A stretch of DNA of 7,191 nucleotides from Dehalococcoidia bacterium (GTDB lineage: Bacteria; Chloroflexota; Dehalococcoidia; UBA3495): contig JAPKDE010000128.1 of the NCBI GenBank assembly GCA_028822675.1, forward strand, positions 1-7,191, written 5' to 3'. The notes beneath the pieces were generated by a model. It ran no database searches, was not told the origin of the DNA, and was given only the letters and a program-made list of their open reading frames with translations. The position numbers were made by a program, and so were the translations under genes. Below are positions 1 to 5,994 of the stretch, in pieces (position 1 is the stretch's first letter; each line of letters starts with the position of its first letter).

Positions 1-108
1 GTGCAGCATCTGTTGTAGGAACTTCTGCTGCAGGTGCCTCAGCTACCGGTTCTGGTGCAGCATCTGTTGCAGGGGCTTCTGTTGCAGGTGCCTCAGGTGC
101 CGGGGCGT
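1..108 (-). repeat. 54-bp imperfect tandem repeat inside the rpsF tail
   Basis: Bases 1-54 and 55-108 align as two copies of a 54-bp unit (both begin gtgcagcatctgttg and share gcaggtgcctcag in the same place). Since 54 is a multiple of three, the repeat adds 18 residues of Ala/Pro/Glu/Thr-rich sequence without shifting the frame. Shorter GCA/CCT/GAA-type codon runs continue to about base 290. This looks like tail growth by slippage or unequal exchange. The array may continue beyond the left edge. Confidence 0.75.
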
Positions 109-625
109 TCGCAGCGGGAGCCGAAGCCTCTGCTGCTGGAGCTGCATTTTCTGCTGGGGCAGCCGGGGCAGCGCCTTCGGCGGTGGCAGCCGGAGCTGTT
201 CCATCACCCGGGGCAGCCGGAGCGGCTGCTGGAATCGGCTGACCGTCTGGGCCAACCGGAGCGGGCCTGGGCGGAGGAGGCCTAATGGCTCGGGCCGCGG
301 CTGCTGCCTGAGCGGCAAGTTCTTCTTCCGGTAGGGTCACAGTCACCAAGGACCGGAGAATTTCTTCATCTACTTTCAGGAAGTTCTCCAGGTCTTTGTT
401 GAACGCTCTTTCAGTGGCAAAACGGGTCAGGTGATAGCTGCCCTCAAGAAACCGGTGCTGGCCTTTGCGAATGGGATAGGCCAGGCGACGGGTTCCCCAC
501 TGTTCTTCGTGGCTGATCTCAGCGTCACGAGTGGTTATGAATCCTTTTATCTTGTCCCAGGTATCTGTCACTTGCTCCTGGTTGAGCATCGGACTAAGGA
601 CAACTACTAGTTCGTAATGGCGCAA
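1..625 (-). CDS. rpsF: 30S ribosomal protein S6 with long Ala/Pro-rich C-terminal extension (3' end beyond window)
   Basis: S6 binds 16S rRNA together with S18 in the platform of the small ribosomal subunit. Translation from TTG at 625-623 begins (M)RHYELVVVLSP, the classic S6 N-terminus, and continues through WGTRRLAYPIRKGQH and GSYHLTRF to VTVTLPEEE, so the S6 fold spans about residues 1-98. A low-complexity tail follows, made of Ala, Pro, Glu, Thr and Asp with almost no Lys. It is still open at base 2, so at least 208 residues are encoded against roughly 95-135 in most bacteria. TTG is chosen because it gives the family N-terminus and has an AAGGGG ribosome-binding site 6 nt upstream; the first ATG would remove beta-strand 1. 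In many bacteria ssb and rpsR follow rpsF, and they would lie off the left edge. Identity of the core is very secure; the role of the tail is unknown. Confidence 0.95.
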   Translation of the reverse strand, partial: MRHYELVVVLSPMLNQEQVTDTWDKIKGFITTRDAEISHEEQWGTRRLAYPIRKGQHRFLEGSYHLTRFATERAFNKDLENFLKVDEEILRSLVTVTLPEEELAAQAAAAARAIRPPPPRPAPVGPDGQPIPAAAPAAPGDGTAPAATAEGAAPAAPAENAAPAAEASAPAANAPAPEAPATEAPATDAAPEPVAEAPAAEVPTTDAA

Positions 626-631
626 ACGGTA

Positions 632-637
632 CCCCTT
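632..637 (-). promoter_or_regulatory. Ribosome-binding site that fixes the TTG start of rpsF
   Basis: On the minus strand AAGGGG lies 6 nt before the TTG at 625-623. It is a good anti-16S match at ideal spacing and supports UUG initiation for S6. No ATG or GTG in frame gives the conserved RHYELV start. Confidence 0.8.
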
Positions 638-689
638 GGAAGATTAAACGCAGATGTATTGCAGGTTTTAGAAAAACACAATCGTTGTG

Positions 690-718
690 ATTATAGCATC
701 GGCTCTCGCCTGGCTCAA
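690..718 (-). promoter_or_regulatory. Sigma-70-type promoter for rpsF
   Basis: On the minus strand: -35 TTGAGC (718-713), a 17-bp spacer, and a perfect -10 TATAAT (695-690) preceded by TGC, so it is also an extended -10 element. Transcription would begin near 683 and give a leader of about 58 nt before the TTG start. It sits in the 103-bp gap between glyA and rpsF, so rpsF can be transcribed independently of glyA. A small palindrome, CACAA-TCG-TTGTG (677-689), covers the expected start of transcription. Confidence 0.8.
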
Positions 719-728
719 CTGGTGTTTT

Positions 729-1985
729 TTAGCTATCTATGCCTGGAACCCCAAATTGAGATGTTAATGCCTTAACTTCAGCGGCCACATTGGCGTGCGT
801 TTCCTTGTCTTCAAGGTCTTTCAGGACCTTAATTAGCATCTCCGCAACCAGCTTAACTTCGGGTTCTTTCATGCCTCTGCTGGTAATCGCAGGTGTGCCC
901 AAACGCAGGCCGCTGGTGACTCTGGGCGGCTGTGGATCAAACGGTATAGCGTTCTTATTGGTGATGATCCCAATTGCCTCAAGAGCGCGCTCAGCCTGCT
1001 GGCCGGTTATGCCCAGGGGAGTTACATCAACTAGAACCATGTGGTTATCGGTGCCTCCGGAAACCAATCTAATCCCGGCGGCGGATAGGTCTTCGGCCAA
1101 TACTTTGCAGTTGGATACAAGCTGGTGGGCGTATTTTGAGAATTCCGGCTTCAATGCTTGCCCGAAGCAGACCGCCTTGCCAGCAATGGCCTGCATCAAC
1201 GGCCCTCCCTGCATATGAGGGAAGACAGCGAAGTCTATTTTTCTGGCCAAATCCTGGTCGCAGAGTATGAACCCGCCCCTTGGCCCCCGGAGACTCTTTT
1301 GGGTCGTCGAAGTCACAATATTGGCGTGGGGGAATGGTGATGGGTGAGCGCCACCGGCGATTAGTCCGGATATATGGGCCATGTCCACCATTAATAGTGC
1401 GTCTACGCTGTCGGCGATGGCCCGGAAGCGCGGGAAATCCAAGATACGAGGATATGCGCTACAACCGGCAACAATCAGCTTCGGTTTGTGTTCTTTAGCC
1501 AGCCGCTCAACCTCGTCGTAGTCAATGGTCTCGGTATCTTTGTCCAACCCGTAATTGATGAAGTTATAAAGTTTGCCGGAGAAGTTAACGCCTGCTCCGT
1601 GAGTTAGGTGGCCGCCGTGATCCAATTGCATGCCCATGACGGTGTCGCCTGCCTCCAAAACGGCAAAATAGGCGGCCATATTGGCCTGAGCGCCGCTGTG
1701 GGGCTGCACGTTGGCATGCTCTGCTCCAAACAACTCTTTGACTCGGTCAATTGCCAGCGTCTCGATGATGTCCGCGTTCTCGCAACCACCGTAGTAGCGT
1801 CGGCCGGGATAACCCTCAGCGTATTTATTGGAAATCACGCTCGCACCCGGCTCCAGAACGGCCTTGCTGGCATAATTCTCAGAGGCGATTAAGACGATGC
1901 AGTCGCGTTGGCGTTGGTCTTCCAACTCCAGGGCGCGTGCCACATCTGGATCTTCAGATGCTAAAACCGAGGTTAAATCGGACAT
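729..1985 (-). CDS. glyA: Serine hydroxymethyltransferase
   Basis: A cytosolic PLP enzyme that interconverts serine plus tetrahydrofolate with glycine plus 5,10-methylene-tetrahydrofolate, the main one-carbon entry point. At 418 residues it is full length. Family signatures appear in order: IASENYAS (33-40), [17 protein letters not shown] (53-69), QPHSGAQAN (94-102), [10 protein letters not shown] (121-130), DMAHISG with the PLP-binding Asp (201-207), [13 protein letters not shown] with the Schiff-base Lys230 (226-238), QGGPLMQ, SGGTDNH, and [19 protein letters not shown]. The residue before the catalytic Lys is Gln229, where most family members have His. The ATG at 1985 is chosen because AGGAG lies 6 nt upstream; an in-frame ATG at 2060 has no ribosome-binding site and would add a non-homologous 25-residue stretch. 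The gene lies upstream of rpsF on the same strand and diverges from the methyltransferase. Confidence 0.97.
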   Translation of the reverse strand: MSDLTSVLASEDPDVARALELEDQRQRDCIVLIASENYASKAVLEPGASVISNKYAEGYPGRRYYGGCENADIIETLAIDRVKELFGAEHANVQPHSGAQANMAAYFAVLEAGDTVMGMQLDHGGHLTHGAGVNFSGKLYNFINYGLDKDTETIDYDEVERLAKEHKPKLIVAGCSAYPRILDFPRFRAIADSVDALLMVDMAHISGLIAGGAHPSPFPHANIVTSTTQKSLRGPRGGFILCDQDLARKIDFAVFPHMQGGPLMQAIAGKAVCFGQALKPEFSKYAHQLVSNCKVLAEDLSAAGIRLVSGGTDNHMVLVDVTPLGITGQQAERALEAIGIITNKNAIPFDPQPPRVTSGLRLGTPAITSRGMKEPEVKLVAEMLIKVLKDLEDKETHANVAAEVKALTSQFGVPGIDS

Positions 1986-1991
1986 GGGTAT

Positions 1992-1996
1992 CTCCT
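1992..1996 (-). promoter_or_regulatory. Ribosome-binding site that decides the glyA start
   Basis: AGGAG on the minus strand lies 6 nt before the ATG at 1985-1983. This selects the MSDLTSVL start over the in-frame upstream ATG at 2060, which lacks any Shine-Dalgarno sequence. Confidence 0.8.
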
Positions 1997-2061
1997 GGGT
2001 TGCAGTTGATTGGGGGTTAAATTGCAGGGAAGGCGATGGGGTTTTGGCGTAGCCAAGCATG

Positions 2062-2091
2062 ATTATCGAGGCAAATCCACTATGGATTCAA
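2062..2091 (-). promoter_or_regulatory. Possible second (proximal) glyA promoter
   Basis: On the minus strand: TTGAAT (2091-2086), an 18-bp spacer, and GATAAT (2067-2062). The spacer contains the perfect inverted repeat AATCCA-CTA-TGGATT (2074-2088), which would be well placed for a repressor. It is weaker than the distal promoter at 2119-2147 and could be chance. Confidence 0.35.
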
Positions 2092-2118
2092 GCCCCACCG
2101 GAGCAAAGTGCAATCGGT

Positions 2119-2147
2119 AGTGTACGATGGGGTTTCAGGGGTGTCAA
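2119..2147 (-). promoter_or_regulatory. Sigma-70-type promoter for glyA
   Basis: On the minus strand: consensus -35 TTGACA (2147-2142), a 17-bp spacer, and -10 TACACT (2124-2119). The expected start near 2112 leaves a leader of about 125 nt before the glyA ATG. That leader contains two short perfect inverted repeats (2044-2056 and 2074-2088). The promoter is back to back with the methyltransferase promoter candidate at 2167-2195. Confidence 0.7.
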
Positions 2148-2166
2148 CGGAGCGTGTGCCAGGCGA

Positions 2167-2195
2167 TTGCGACGACACATCCAGTCCTGTAAAGT
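2167..2195 (+). promoter_or_regulatory. Candidate promoter for the methyltransferase gene
   Basis: TTGCGA (2167-2172), a 17-bp spacer, and TAAAGT (2190-2195), each matching consensus at four of six positions. Transcription would begin near 2202, about 35 nt before the ATG at 2237. Position and spacing are right but the hexamers are only moderate. Confidence 0.45.
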
Positions 2196-2236
2196 AGGCG
2201 TGACACGCGGCCACAAATAGGGAGTTTCATAAGTTA

Positions 2237-2830
2237 ATGTCCACTGATTCAGGTCATCCACATATGCCCAGCACCGTAGAGCGAATGTTGCGTCCGGAAC
2301 GAATTCAAACACTGGACCCGTTCCGAGTCATGGCCCATTGCCCGATCACACCCAGAGACATAATTGCCGACATTGGCTGTGGTCCGGGTTATTTCACCCT
2401 CCCATTGGCCAAATTCTTGATCAACGGCAAGGTCTTCGCTCTGGATACTTCCGACGAGATGATTGAAGCGTGTCAGGGCCGGGTTGATGAAGTCCGGCTG
2501 GGCAACGTGGAAGTCCTCAAATGCGAAGAATATGCGTTCCCAGTGGAAGCTGAGTCTCTGGATGGGCTGTTCATCGCCTTTGTGGTCCATCACCCAGAAG
2601 ACCGGGTTCGGTTTTTAATCGCGGTTAAAGAGATGCTGCGGCCCGGCGGCTGGTGTTACATCCTGGAGTGGCATAAGAAGGAAACGGAGACGGGCCCACC
2701 GCAACAGGCACGCATCAGCCCCGATGAACTGCGCGAGTTGGCGGAGAGCGCAGGATTCAAAGTTCAGACTTCCGGTGACGTCAATGAAGAGAACTACCGC
2801 ATGACCTTAATCAAGAGCCGCTTAAATTAG
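2237..2830 (+). CDS. Class I SAM-dependent methyltransferase (UbiE/Methyltransf_11 type), substrate unknown
   Basis: 197 residues, soluble, with no signal peptide or membrane segment. Motif I, the SAM-binding loop, is ADIGCGPGYF (44-53). The acidic residue that would hold the ribose hydroxyls is Asp70 in VFALDTSDEM. Motif post-II/III follows with FIAFVVHH (112-119), VKEMLRPGGWCYILEW (130-145) and the closing SPDELRELAESAGF (161-174), a Rossmann methyltransferase in the usual order. The stretch EWHKKETETGPPQQARISPDEL resembles a common but uncharacterised bacterial subgroup; nothing visible fixes the substrate. The ATG at 2237 has GGAG 12 nt upstream, which is a rather long spacing. A second in-frame ATG at 2264 has no better site, so the exact start is uncertain. 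It is transcribed divergently from glyA and convergently with the CocE-like gene, 19 bp away. Confidence 0.88.
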   Translation: MSTDSGHPHMPSTVERMLRPERIQTLDPFRVMAHCPITPRDIIADIGCGPGYFTLPLAKFLINGKVFALDTSDEMIEACQGRVDEVRLGNVEVLKCEEYAFPVEAESLDGLFIAFVVHHPEDRVRFLIAVKEMLRPGGWCYILEWHKKETETGPPQQARISPDELRELAESAGFKVQTSGDVNEENYRMTLIKSRLN

Positions 2831-2845
2831 GGTCACTTGATTGTC

Positions 2846-2863
2846 TGATTCACAGGGGAATCA
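2846..2863. terminator. Weak inverted repeat between convergent genes
   Basis: TGATTC (2846-2851), a 6-nt loop and GAATCA (2858-2863) make a perfect 6-bp hairpin at the junction of the convergent methyltransferase and CocE-like genes. No U-tract follows on either strand, and the repeat overlaps the CocE-like stop codon. It could help a bidirectional stop but is not a canonical intrinsic terminator. Confidence 0.25.
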
Positions 2864-4697
2864 CCGGCAGCAGCACGTGGGATGGCCTGTCTTGGTCGTG
2901 GAAGACGCTATTTAGCGCCGTGACCCTCACTGACGACGTTCCAGGGTTCTCTCCCGTGTTGCCGTTGACATCAAACCTCGGGAAGTTGCTGGATGATACG
3001 TCTAACCTGATTCTGTGTCCCTTGGCAAAGAGGTTCGACGTCGGCAGCAGGTTAATCTCCACCTGGTAGACCTTTCCCGGTTGCATCAGTTCTGTGCGCT
3101 CCCAAGAGTTTCTGAATTTTACGCGCAAGATGCCGTCGGTCAGGTTCAGGGCGTAACCCTCTGGGTAGTCAACTGACGGAGGGTAAACGTCGACCAATTT
3201 GGCAGTGAAGTCTGTGTCCACCGCGCTGGAAGATATCCAGAGTTGGACCGACACTGGGCCCGTAACTTCCACTTCATCAGCCAATGGCTCAGTCTGGAAT
3301 ACCAATACGTCCGGCCGGGATGCCAGCGGAAGATACGGCTTTTTGGAGCCGAAAAACTCCTCTGACTCCGTTTGGTTGAAACCGCCGGCGGCCATCACCG
3401 GTTGGCCAGAAGATATATTCCCGCCGACAGTGGGTACCGGATTATTTGGGTCGAACAGGTAACTGCTTGGCGGATTAGTCTGTTCAGAAAGCTCCGGCGC
3501 AAGCCCCCCGCCAGGCTGCAGGTAAAATCGCGTAATTGCCGCGCGGGCCAAGGGCCATTCGTTCTCACTCCGCCACTGTCCGCCGTGCTCCAACCTCGAA
3601 TCTGAGTTCTTCCGCCCGGAGCCGCCGCCCATCACAAACAACTTCACCGGCGCAGAGTCTTCCCAACCGTTTTCCTGACCTTTGAGCCACCGGTCGAAAA
3701 ACCGCAATCGCAGATGATTGAAATCAATCTCCAAGTTGTTATCGATAACTGACGAAGAACCAAAGTCCACATCGCCCGAGTATGTAACTGCACGCTGACC
3801 GTGTGTCCAAGGCCCTATCAGCAGACTAACTGGTCCTTTTTTGACGTTGGTCAACGCCAGGTAGTTGTCTGTGGCGGTCCTGGAATATGGGTCGTACCAG
3901 GCGCTCATGTGTACCTGTGGGACGTCCGAGAACACATCGTAATATTCCTCGGCACAGAGACCGATCTGCCGCCAGTAGTCGTCAAAGCACTCCCTAGACC
4001 AGATATCCAGCAGGTAATCCTCGTAATCGGGGGTCCATTGTAGGGGAGAATGTCCTTTTTTCCAGGGCAGCCGGTTAAACCAACCGAAGATGTCCTGCGC
4101 CTCAATCGCTGCCTTCACGGTGTCCGGGTTCGCATTAGACTCGGGACTTTCAACTGCTTCTTTATAAGCCCAGGTGAGTTGACGCAACTCAAAGGCGCCG
4201 CCGTTGCGGCAGGCGTTCAGGAACGCGTTGGAAAACCCGCCCGAGTCCATCCACATGCAGGCCAGGTTCGGCGGGTTAAGACACGCTGCGGCAGCCTGGG
4301 TGTGGGCCGAATACGATAGGCCGTAGGTGCCAATCTTCCCGCCGAACCAGGGCTGTTGACTAAGCCAAGCCATAGTATCAAAGCCGTCTTCGCCCTCAGC
4401 CACATACTTGGTGAAACCACCTTCAGACTCGTAGCGGCCACGGCAGTCTTGGATTACCGATACATAGCCCTGGGCGGAGTAGAAGCTGGCGTCGCGAGCC
4501 AGATCAGCTCTCGTTTTGCTGTAAGGAGTGCTCGATAACAAGACCGGAAAAACTCCTTCTATTGGAGAGCCGTTCTTGGCCGGGCGGTAGATGTCACAGG
4601 AGAGACGCACGCCATCACGCATTGCGACCATCACATTGGTTTCCGTATGGACTTCATTAAGGGCTGGTTGAACTGCAAATTGGTTGTCGCGGGGCAT
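2850..4697 (-). CDS. CocE/NonD-family serine hydrolase (X-Pro dipeptidyl-peptidase S15 domain plus PepX C-terminal domain)
   Basis: 615 residues, typical of the family, which hydrolyses esters or amides (cocaine esterase, alpha-amino-acid esterases, glutaryl-7-ACA acylases, X-Pro peptidases). The alpha/beta-hydrolase domain starts with VMVAMRDGVRLSCDIYRP (22-39). An oxyanion Tyr is likely at Tyr59 in SSTPYSK. The nucleophile is Ser128 in GTYGLSYSAHTQ, the acid is probably Asp269 in SAWYDPYS, and the base His299 in GPWTHG. The linker FFDRWLKGQENG leads into a jelly-roll domain (about 345-600) ending HRIRLDVSSSNFPRFDVNGNTGENP, diagnostic of PepX_C. There is no signal peptide, so a cytosolic location is expected. 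The ATG at 4697 has GGGAG 7 nt upstream. The physiological substrate cannot be inferred; a strict X-Pro peptidase and an ester/amide hydrolase are both possible. Confidence 0.92.
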   Translation of the reverse strand: MPRDNQFAVQPALNEVHTETNVMVAMRDGVRLSCDIYRPAKNGSPIEGVFPVLLSSTPYSKTRADLARDASFYSAQGYVSVIQDCRGRYESEGGFTKYVAEGEDGFDTMAWLSQQPWFGGKIGTYGLSYSAHTQAAAACLNPPNLACMWMDSGGFSNAFLNACRNGGAFELRQLTWAYKEAVESPESNANPDTVKAAIEAQDIFGWFNRLPWKKGHSPLQWTPDYEDYLLDIWSRECFDDYWRQIGLCAEEYYDVFSDVPQVHMSAWYDPYSRTATDNYLALTNVKKGPVSLLIGPWTHGQRAVTYSGDVDFGSSSVIDNNLEIDFNHLRLRFFDRWLKGQENGWEDSAPVKLFVMGGGSGRKNSDSRLEHGGQWRSENEWPLARAAITRFYLQPGGGLAPELSEQTNPPSSYLFDPNNPVPTVGGNISSGQPVMAAGGFNQTESEEFFGSKKPYLPLASRPDVLVFQTEPLADEVEVTGPVSVQLWISSSAVDTDFTAKLVDVYPPSVDYPEGYALNLTDGILRVKFRNSWERTELMQPGKVYQVEINLLPTSNLFAKGHRIRLDVSSSNFPRFDVNGNTGENPGTSSVRVTALNSVFHDQDRPSHVLLPVIPL

Positions 4698-4762
4698 GGG
4701 TTGGCTCCCGATTGGTTATTTGATCTGTACACTGGCCAATGACTAGCTGTCAGGGCCGTTCA

Positions 4763-4791
4763 ATTCTATGGGTGCGCACTTTTTGCCGCAA
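4763..4791 (-). promoter_or_regulatory. Candidate promoter for the CocE-like hydrolase
   Basis: On the minus strand: TTGCGG (4791-4786), a 17-bp spacer, and TAGAAT (4768-4763; five of six match). The expected start near 4756 leaves a leader of about 58 nt. It is back to back with the trxB promoter at 4820-4848. Confidence 0.5.
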
Positions 4792-4819
4792 GCTGGCCGA
4801 CATCTGTGCCCAGATTATG

Positions 4820-4848
4820 TTGACACGAAATAGGCACCATCCTATAGT
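4820..4848 (+). promoter_or_regulatory. Strong sigma-70-type promoter for the thioredoxin reductase operon
   Basis: Perfect -35 TTGACA (4820-4825), a 17-bp spacer, and -10 TATAGT (4843-4848). Transcription would begin near 4855 and leave an AT-rich leader of about 155 nt. A 7-bp inverted repeat, GCTGGCC (4792-4798) and GGCCAGC (4851-4857), brackets the core promoter. The whole 4698-5010 region has no convincing gene; it holds two divergent promoters and the palindromes listed here. Confidence 0.8.
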
Positions 4849-4929
4849 GAGGCCAGCGGGCTCAGCCATTTTTTGGCACGCCTGTTTCATGACTACTCCT
4901 GGTTATTATTTATTTAGTATTTACCGGGT

Positions 4930-4943
4930 ATTACTGAAGTAAT
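4930..4943. repeat. Palindromes in the trxB leader
   Basis: ATTACT-GA-AGTAAT (4930-4943) is a perfect 14-nt palindrome. A second, TGGCC-GATT-GGCCA (4957-4970), follows 13 nt later. Both are between the trxB promoter and its ribosome-binding site, so they could be protein-binding sites or small leader hairpins. No regulator family can be assigned from sequence. Confidence 0.4.
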
Positions 4944-4997
4944 TCCAGTCATCATTTGGCCGATTGGCCATTAAGAAATAAACGAACGTTTCACCTT

Positions 4998-5005
4998 GGA
5001 GGTGA
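4998..5005 (+). promoter_or_regulatory. Ribosome-binding site fixing the TTG start of trxB
   Basis: GGAGGTGA, a near-complete anti-16S match, lies 5 nt before TTG 5011-5013. The in-frame TTG at 4996 overlaps this site and so cannot be the initiator it serves. No in-frame ATG lies ahead of the FAD-binding motif. Confidence 0.85.
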
Positions 5006-5010
5006 CCCTT

Positions 5011-5937
5011 TTGGCAGATAATTATGACGTGTTAATCATCGGTGGAGGCGTAGCCGGCATGACTGCCGGTATGTACGCCGCCCGCCACGGCATGCGCACC
5101 GGAATCGTCGAGCGAATGATGGGCGGAGCGTCCATCATCAACATCGAGAAGATCGAAAACTTCCCCGGATTTCCGGAGGGAATCTCCGGCGCAGAACTGG
5201 GGCCGGCAGTTCAAGAACAGGCCATGAACGCCGGTGCTGATTTCATCATGGGTGAAACCGTCAAGATTGCCAAAGACGGAGACTACCGGGTGGTGAGTAG
5301 CGACGCCGGAGAGATGCGGGCCAAGTCGGTAATCATTGCCGCCGGTTCCACGTTGCGGCAACTGGGAGTACCCGGAGAAGAAGAGTTCTTTGGTCGGGGG
5401 GTTTCCCAGTGTGCCACCTGCGATGGTCCTTTATATATGAAACAGATTGTTGCCGTGGTCGGCGGTGGCGACTCTGCTACCGACGAAGCTTTGGTGCTAA
5501 CCGAGTACTGCGAAAAAGTATTGTTGATCCACCGTCGAGACTCGTTCCGGGCCCAAAAAGTCTTGGCTGACCAGGTCACCGCCAATCCCAAGATTGAAGT
5601 GATCTGGAACACTGTCATTGAAGAAGTAATGGGCACTGATACCGTCTCCGGCCTAAAGATTCGGAACACTGTGACCAACTTGGAGAACGCCCTAGAGCTG
5701 TCGGGTTTGTTCGTCTATGTTGGATTAGACCCTGCTGCCGGGTTTGTGGACGGCCTTTTGAAGACCGACAACGCCGGTCATATTCCGGTGAACGTTTCCA
5801 TGGAGACTGAAGTGCCCGGCGTTTACGCGATTGGCGACGTGCGCCAGAACTCATCGTCTCAGTTGGTATCCGCAGCAGGCGACGGCGCAACAGCCGCCAT
5901 CGCAGCATTCAAGTACATCTCTACTAAATCTTGGTAA
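5011..5937 (+). CDS. trxB: Thioredoxin reductase (low-molecular-weight NADPH type)
   Basis: A cytosolic flavoprotein that passes electrons from NADPH through FAD to a redox-active Cys pair and on to thioredoxin or a similar protein. From TTG 5011 it has 308 residues, the usual length. The FAD Rossmann motif GGGVAGMTAGMYAARHG covers 11-27, and ENFPGFPEGISG follows at 49-60. The active site is CATCDG with Cys134 and Cys137. NADPH binding is shown by VGGGDSATDEA (150-160) and HRRDSFRA (174-181), the latter typical of NADPH specificity. The second FAD motif is GVYAIGDVR..QLVSAAGDGA (270-293). Where E. coli has a GGQ motif before the ENFPG region, this protein has GGASIINIEK, so it is not closest to the E. 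coli enzyme; the partner could be a thioredoxin or another disulfide protein. No thioredoxin gene is in the window. The Sec-containing CoA-binding gene follows on the same strand after 57 bp. Confidence 0.94.
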   Translation: MADNYDVLIIGGGVAGMTAGMYAARHGMRTGIVERMMGGASIINIEKIENFPGFPEGISGAELGPAVQEQAMNAGADFIMGETVKIAKDGDYRVVSSDAGEMRAKSVIIAAGSTLRQLGVPGEEEFFGRGVSQCATCDGPLYMKQIVAVVGGGDSATDEALVLTEYCEKVLLIHRRDSFRAQKVLADQVTANPKIEVIWNTVIEEVMGTDTVSGLKIRNTVTNLENALELSGLFVYVGLDPAAGFVDGLLKTDNAGHIPVNVSMETEVPGVYAIGDVRQNSSSQLVSAAGDGATAAIAAFKYISTKSW

Positions 5938-5994
5938 TTCCGGGTAGAACCTGGCAAATCCTGGTAACAGCTTGGACCAATAGCGGGAGGAACT

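Noticed and set aside
34..318. Open frames on both strands over the left end (34-285 plus, 43-318 minus)
   Set aside because: They are Leu/Pro/Gln/Arg-rich by-products of the low-complexity rpsF tail. The S6 frame connects to an unmistakable S6 domain.
1986..2060. N-terminal extension of glyA from ATG 2060
   Set aside because: No ribosome-binding site precedes it, the added 25 residues do not resemble SHMT, and AGGAG lies at ideal distance from ATG 1985.
4739..4942. 67-residue open frame in the divergent intergenic region
   Set aside because: It has no Shine-Dalgarno site and no recognisable features, and it covers the strong TTGACA-TATAGT promoter of trxB.
4996..5010. TTG 4996 as the start of thioredoxin reductase
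   Set aside because: It overlaps the Shine-Dalgarno sequence GGAGGTGA that serves TTG 5011, and the added residues precede the normal flavoprotein N-terminus.
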